DNA of 60,176 nt from Candidatus Colicola equi (GTDB lineage: Bacteria > Bacteroidota > Bacteroidia > Bacteroidales > Paludibacteraceae): positions 1-60,176 of the forward strand of contig JAGHRV010000054.1 in the NCBI GenBank assembly GCA_018066175.1. The letters are read 5' to 3'. The notes beneath the pieces are model-generated. The model did not search any database and had not been told where the DNA came from. It saw only the letters and a list, made by a program, of their open reading frames with translations. This document shows positions 55,915-60,176 of this stretch, piece after piece (the first letter of the stretch is position 1; every line of letters starts with the position of its first letter). Both the position numbers and the translations under genes were made by a program.

Positions 55915-56811
55915 CTATTGCTTCTTGTGTTCCGGCATCGCACCGGCTTGGGTGCAAACAAAAGCACTTATTTCGACGGCTTTCTGATGCGCTTCCTGAT
56001 GCGATTTGCCCAATAGAACACATGCGACAAAAGCAGCCGTGAAGGAGTCACCGGCTCCCACTGTATCTACCACATGAACCTTGGGAGTAGGCAGGTAGGA
56101 CTCTTCGTCTCGGGTGAACACATACGAACCTATGGCACCGCAAGTCAGAATAAACCAATCCAATTGATACCGTTGCATCAGTTCTCTGCAAACGCGGCGT
56201 GTCTTATCCGCATCTTGTGCGATTAGCGAATTTTTGCAGGTCTTTTCACCGAGCAGCAAAGCGGCAATAATGTCCAACTCTTCATCATTTATTTTTAACA
56301 CATTGCACCGTTGGAGAGACTGTTCTATGACATCTTTGGAGTACCATGTCTGGCGCAGATTGATGTCGAATACCCGCAAGGCATCTGTCGGCATTGCATC
56401 CAGAAAAGCCTGAATAGTTTGTCGGCTGACATCGTTTCGTTGTGCCAATGACCCAAAACATACCGCATGGGTTTTTTGTGCAAGGGCTTTCATCTCGTCG
56501 GTAAAGGGAATATTATCCCAAGCCACACCCGCACAAATCTCGTATTGTGGAATACCTTTGTCGTCAAGGGTAACTTTAACCGTTCCGGTAGGTTGACTAA
56601 CCTTGGGGAGTATATAATGCAGTCCTACCTTGTCAAAGGTATCCGTAATTTCTTTACCTAATTCATCGTCTCCGATAGCCGAGACAGCGTATCCGTTCAG
56701 TCCGAATTGGGACACATGGTAAGCGAAGTTTGCGGGTGCTCCCCCAAGTTTACGACCCGTAGGAAGGCAATCAAATAAAGCCTCTCCCAAACCGACAACT
56801 ATTTTTTCCAT
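55915..56811 (-). CDS. Fructokinase, PfkB family
   Basis: 298 residues. GLGEALFDCLPTGRKLGGAPANFAYH at the start and VVDTVGAGDSFTAAFV with the catalytic Asp identify a PfkB-type sugar kinase; DINLRQTWYS is the second ribokinase motif region. In a locus with a GH32 fructan hydrolase and a sugar permease, fructose is the likely substrate. One base after the permease gene. Confidence 0.92.
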   Translation of the reverse strand: MEKIVVGLGEALFDCLPTGRKLGGAPANFAYHVSQFGLNGYAVSAIGDDELGKEITDTFDKVGLHYILPKVSQPTGTVKVTLDDKGIPQYEICAGVAWDNIPFTDEMKALAQKTHAVCFGSLAQRNDVSRQTIQAFLDAMPTDALRVFDINLRQTWYSKDVIEQSLQRCNVLKINDEELDIIAALLLGEKTCKNSLIAQDADKTRRVCRELMQRYQLDWFILTCGAIGSYVFTRDEESYLPTPKVHVVDTVGAGDSFTAAFVACVLLGKSHQEAHQKAVEISAFVCTQAGAMPEHKKQ

Positions 56812-56812
56812 A

Positions 56813-57973
56813 TTAATGAGAGATTTTAGAAGTATAAAACATTAAATATCCGGCACCAACGATCATAACGATGACTGCGCCCAACACGCCGATAGCATCG
56901 CTAGCAAAGCCCATGATTAAAGGAAAAACAGTGCCACCGAACAAACCCATTATCATCAAACCGGACACTTCGTTTTGGTGTTCGGGTTCCGCTTTGAGTG
57001 CTTCCGAGAAGATAATGGGGAAGATATTGCTATTCCCAAATCCTACCATGGCGATACCGATATATAATTCAAGTTGTGAATGACCTATGCCCATAAGTGC
57101 CATAGCAAGAACAATCATTACCGAACTAATCAGGAAGAAACGTTTGGAACTGATATAGCGCAAAATAAATGTACCCGAGAAGCAACCTATCGTACGGAAA
57201 ATGAAGTACAGAGACGTCGCAAAAGCCGCTTGGTCCAAGGTCCAACCTAACCGTTCCATAAGCAATTTGGGGGCAGTAGTATTTGTTCCGACATCAATAC
57301 CTACGTGACACATAATACCCAAGAAGCATAGCAACACAAACGGATTGGTCAGCAAGCACAAGCAATCTTTGAAGCCGGAAGTTTTACCGACAACAGGCTC
57401 TTCCCGAATAGGAGTCAAACCAAGCAAAACGGTTGCAATGACACCTATAATGCCGTAGATAACAAACACAATACGCCAATCAAGACCGAATGCAGGAATA
57501 GCAGCCACAGCCCCCCACGTCATAATCAGCGGAGCCATAAAGGATGCAATGGCCTTAACAAACTGACCAAACGTAAGTGATGACGCTAATTTATCACCAG
57601 AAATGATATTCGTAACCAAAGGGTTAAGTGATGTTTGCATAATGGCATTACCGATACCCAACAACGAGAAAGCAGCCAACATGAGCCAATAACCGTTGCC
57701 GAACAAAGGCAAGACAAGCGATAACAATGTAACCCCTAACGATACCAACACGGTCTTTTTCCTACCTATCTTATTCATCAATGTTGATGTAGGTACAGAG
57801 AAAATAAGGAACCAAAAAAACACCAAAGAAGGAATAAAATACGTTTGGGACTCTGTTAGTCCAAGATCTGCTTGCACATGATTGCTGGCAGCACCCACGA
57901 GATCTACAAACCCCATAGTGAAGAAGGTGAGCATCACGGCAAATAATGCTAAACGATTAGAGTTTTTTGTCAT
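56813..57973 (-). CDS. MFS sugar permease (FucP/FHS-type), probable fructose importer
   Basis: 386 residues, 12 predicted helices. GFVDLVGAASNHVQADLGLTESQ, MNKIGRKKTVL between helices 2 and 3, and ALLGIGNAIMQTSLNPLV resemble the fucose/glucose/galactose permease group. The permease in the B. thetaiotaomicron fructan locus (BT1758) occupies the same place, so fructose uptake across the inner membrane is inferred. Confidence 0.85.
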   Translation of the reverse strand: MTKNSNRLALFAVMLTFFTMGFVDLVGAASNHVQADLGLTESQTYFIPSLVFFWFLIFSVPTSTLMNKIGRKKTVLVSLGVTLLSLVLPLFGNGYWLMLAAFSLLGIGNAIMQTSLNPLVTNIISGDKLASSLTFGQFVKAIASFMAPLIMTWGAVAAIPAFGLDWRIVFVIYGIIGVIATVLLGLTPIREEPVVGKTSGFKDCLCLLTNPFVLLCFLGIMCHVGIDVGTNTTAPKLLMERLGWTLDQAAFATSLYFIFRTIGCFSGTFILRYISSKRFFLISSVMIVLAMALMGIGHSQLELYIGIAMVGFGNSNIFPIIFSEALKAEPEHQNEVSGLMIMGLFGGTVFPLIMGFASDAIGVLGAVIVMIVGAGYLMFYTSKISH

Positions 57974-58002
57974 AGTATAAATTTTTTTTTAAGATGATAC
58001 AT

Positions 58003-59400
58003 TTATTTTATCGTCAACAGGTTATATGGTTTAGTCGGGAAGACCAGATTCGTCATCGTGACATAACCATCGTTCAGAAATATCTCCATTGAACAGCAAT
58101 CTATATAAATCACCATATCAACCTCTTCCCCATCGGGTAAGGGGGCCGATGTGACAGCCGCAAAGTCCGGATGAAAATCTACCAAACCGCTATGTGTACG
58201 ATCCATTGAGAACGTATGAGTAAACGGGTCGCATACCAACTCGACATATTCGTCCTTGGAATTGCTCAACATAATTGAAACAGGTTCTGCACCAAGTTGA
58301 ACTTTCAGACGCAAACATTCAACCATATCGCGCCCGGAAAGTTTTTGAGTCAAGGGACGTCCCGTATAAGATAAATCGTAGGCAGGAATATCCCAATTGG
58401 CATATTCGGGTGACGGGTGTACATATAAACGATAACTATTATCACCTTGTTGCACCAATTCTACATCGCGGGCAATAGAGTTCTGCGAACGGAAACCTTT
58501 CGTCGGCACAACTTCTGCATACTGCCAGTTACTCATCCATGCCAACACCACTTTGCGGTTATCCGGCGCGTTATGAAACGACACTGTGGCATAGTGGTCT
58601 TTACCGTAATCCATCCAATAAGTGTTGTGCCTTTGCGACGGGTCAATAACAAAGTTTTCACCATCCCAATTACCCACAAAGTATTGCGTGGCGCTACCGC
58701 CATGAATACCTCCGGGGTTAATGTTAACAATCAGCACATCTTTGTTGTCAAAACGAATCAGGTCGGGACATTCCCACACACCTCCGTGACAACCGTAGTC
58801 TGTACCGAAGGAACTGAGATAAGTCCAATCTTTAAGGTTGGAACTGGCATAGAAACGCACCTCTTGTCCCGCAGCGAGTACCATGTTCCATTGTTGGTCA
58901 ACTTCGTTCCAAAAGACCTTGGGATCGCGAAAATCCTTCATATCAGCCGTCAAAACAGGATTACCGTCGTATTTGGTAAACGTGTAACCGCCGTCATTCG
59001 AATAGGCAATAGCCTGCATCTGTCCTTTGCGTTCCGAGTAGGTAAAAATAGCAACAACCGCGTTTTCGCCAAAGCCTGCAGTATTATTCTTATCTATAAC
59101 GGCAGAGCCGGAAAATATATCACCCAACGAATCGGGAGTGATAGCAAAGGGATGCTCTTCCCAGTGAATAAGATCCGTAGAAGTCGCATGTGCCCAAGTC
59201 ATATTACCCCACGTTGTTGCAAAAGGATTGTGTTGATAATACAGATGCCATATATGATTAACATCATCATAGAACATACCATTCGGGTCATTCATCCAAT
59301 TCTGTTGAGGAGAATGATGGTAAGCAGGCCGATAAGACATCTTACATGCTCCCATCAAAAAGCAGCAAACCAACAGGAAAAAAGTTTTAATCAAACGCAT
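58003..59400 (-). CDS. GH32 fructan hydrolase lipoprotein
   Basis: 465 residues with lipobox LMGAC (Cys19), so membrane-anchored. The five-bladed propeller motifs are intact: nucleophile Asp38 in NWMNDPNG, FRDP (157-160) and acid/base Glu210 in WECPD. A C-terminal beta sandwich ends VDMVIYIDCCSMEIFLNDG. Cleaves beta-fructosides (levan, inulin or sucrose); linkage cannot be told by eye. First complete gene of the fructan operon here. Confidence 0.94.
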   Translation of the reverse strand: MRLIKTFFLLVCCFLMGACKMSYRPAYHHSPQQNWMNDPNGMFYDDVNHIWHLYYQHNPFATTWGNMTWAHATSTDLIHWEEHPFAITPDSLGDIFSGSAVIDKNNTAGFGENAVVAIFTYSERKGQMQAIAYSNDGGYTFTKYDGNPVLTADMKDFRDPKVFWNEVDQQWNMVLAAGQEVRFYASSNLKDWTYLSSFGTDYGCHGGVWECPDLIRFDNKDVLIVNINPGGIHGGSATQYFVGNWDGENFVIDPSQRHNTYWMDYGKDHYATVSFHNAPDNRKVVLAWMSNWQYAEVVPTKGFRSQNSIARDVELVQQGDNSYRLYVHPSPEYANWDIPAYDLSYTGRPLTQKLSGRDMVECLRLKVQLGAEPVSIMLSNSKDEYVELVCDPFTHTFSMDRTHSGLVDFHPDFAAVTSAPLPDGEEVDMVIYIDCCSMEIFLNDGYVTMTNLVFPTKPYNLLTIK

Positions 59401-59426
59401 AATTATTGTGTTTTTATACTTTGAAA

Positions 59427-59453
59427 CTTAAGGCGGTAATCAGCCGCCTTAAG
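59427..59453 (-). terminator. Terminator or attenuator before the GH32 gene
   Basis: CTTAAGGCGG (59427-59436) pairs with CCGCCTTAAG (59444-59453). Only a weak T stretch follows on the minus strand, and no promoter is visible before the GH32 gene, so partial readthrough is likely. Confidence 0.6.
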
Positions 59454-59463
59454 CTAATAAAAA

Positions 59464-60176
59464 TTATAAACGAGTTCCTAATACATTATGACGGATACCA
59501 TCACGATAGATAACCATCCGGCCTTTTTCCATCACTTTCTTTACACCCATAGTAGCTTGAACTTTGTCCAAAGCAGTAACCGCTTCTTCAAGCAGTACAA
59601 CATCGGTGAAGTTGAAAGCAGCAGAACCTTGCTTATCCATCTGAATCATCAAGCGGTCAGAAGCCACATTGTTGATGACCGTCAAAGGATTCACTTTGGT
59701 AAGGTCTAATTCTGCATAACCCTCATAGCGTTTGAGTGGATTGGTAGCGGCATCTTCATCTGTTGCGGGTTCTGATTTAGCAATCACACCGGCTTCACTC
59801 CAATCAGCAAGTAAGAAGATGAGGTTGTCCGTAGTGGGGCACTCGCTATAGAAGCGCATCGTTTTGTACTTAGACCAATCTTTCACTGCATCAAGAGCCT
59901 CTCTAAACACTTCGAGGGTGCTCCAAGAATCTACCCAGAAATAACCGGCCCAAATAACCTTGCCTTCTTTCATGTTAGCGGCTTTACCTTCGGAAAGGTC
60001 GATATTGGTAACCTTGAAGTTATCACCACAGATTTCCATACCATAGACTTGGCAAGAATCGATCATGTCTTGGGCCATGAAAAGATCATAGGTCTCCCAC
60101 CAGTCTTGGCAAAGGCTGAAACGGGTACCCGGCAGTTTTTGACCGTTGGATTTGAACTCAATAGCATCATTTGTGC
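59464..60176 (-). CDS. Secreted glycan-locus protein, 5' part outside the window
   Basis: The frame is open to the window edge; at least 237 residues are visible, so the ATG at 60078 is internal. Sequence such as NGQKLPGTRFSLCQDWWETYD and VIWAGYFWVDSW is Trp/Tyr-rich as in glycan-binding beta-sandwiches. It ends in the shared C-terminal motif (KVMEKGRMVIYRDG, HNVLGTRL). The analogous place in the B. thetaiotaomicron fructan locus holds a surface fructan-binding lipoprotein (BT1761), so a binding role is inferred from position only. Confidence 0.7.
   Translation of the reverse strand, partial: TNDAIEFKSNGQKLPGTRFSLCQDWWETYDLFMAQDMIDSCQVYGMEICGDNFKVTNIDLSEGKAANMKEGKVIWAGYFWVDSWSTLEVFREALDAVKDWSKYKTMRFYSECPTTDNLIFLLADWSEAGVIAKSEPATDEDAATNPLKRYEGYAELDLTKVNPLTVINNVASDRLMIQMDKQGSAAFNFTDVVLLEEAVTALDKVQATMGVKKVMEKGRMVIYRDGIRHNVLGTRL

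Noticed and set aside
55683..56042. Complete 119-codon gene
   Set aside because: The second part is antisense to the fructokinase gene; only the first 76 or so codons look coding, so it is listed as a fragment.
58447..59424. 325-codon open frame on the + strand
   Set aside because: It is the antisense of the GH32 gene, whose catalytic motifs, lipobox and codon pattern are all intact; the antisense protein has no recognisable features.

Overview
The window is chromosomal DNA from a Bacteroidales bacterium (phylum Bacteroidota), probably an uncultured gut or rumen relative of Prevotellaceae/Paludibacteraceae; the family-level placement is inference. Support in the sequence: promoters of the Bacteroidota type (TTTG, about 20 nt, then TAnnTTTG) lie upstream of at least eight transcription units; starts lack Shine-Dalgarno sites and follow A/T-rich leaders; KDO/lipid A genes (waaA, kdsB) show a Gram-negative envelope; one secreted nuclease ends in a classical type IX secretion (T9SS) C-terminal domain, and eight other secreted proteins share a different short C-terminal motif; and the set of families (C10 peptidase with Spi propeptide, PpiD-like chaperone, DUF1599, DoxX-type membrane protein) is typical of the order.

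Layout. 1-14.7 kb, + strand: cell-surface proteins (a repeat protein cut by the window edge, a C10 cysteine protease, a GH13 amylase-like enzyme, then an ORF6N regulator followed by a 2114-residue Ig-like surface protein). 14.7-25.6 kb, - strand: a 12-gene operon running from waaA through hisS, a DUF1599 protein, a DoxX-type protein, tpiA, a gamma-carbonic-anhydrase-like protein, pyrH, frr, an Omp85 barrel, rsgA and queA to a TatD-family nuclease. 25.7-28.1 kb, + strand: kdsB, deoD and an outer-membrane barrel. 28.1-37.2 kb, - strand: an envelope operon (lipoprotein, PpiD-like, AmpG-like, pssA, secreted endonuclease I, PAP2 phosphatase, rlmB). 37.3-38.6 kb: infC-rpmI-rplT. dapA (-) and a nuclease-ligA-aroB-surface-protein operon (+, to 49.1 kb) diverge from a perfectly symmetric double promoter.

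49.1-55.9 kb is accessory DNA. It holds a tRNA-Val whose 3' end is duplicated 275 bp away, a YafQ-type toxin-antitoxin pair with a palindromic operator on its promoter, and a minus-strand island without an integrase: a 77-residue basic protein, a VapE-type primase/helicase, a compact sigma-70 factor and two paralogous small basic proteins with nearly identical 5' leaders. The island genes are separated by long non-coding stretches packed with perfect small hairpins, including two repeat families in which the loop or flank is conserved while the stem changes in a compensatory way, a three-way-junction-like fold, and a 133-bp iteron/palindrome region that looks like a replication origin. A small autoregulated-looking HTH gene and an IS3-family remnant close the island.

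55.9-60.2 kb, - strand: the start of a fructan-utilisation locus (GH32 lipoprotein, sugar MFS permease, PfkB fructokinase, and the 3' part of a secreted protein), in the same order as the fructan locus of Bacteroides thetaiotaomicron.

The 49-55 kb island, with its own sigma factor, VapE, origin-like region and covarying hairpin families, is the best candidate for an undescribed system. All structures described were found by reading base pairs by eye; no folding or database search was run.
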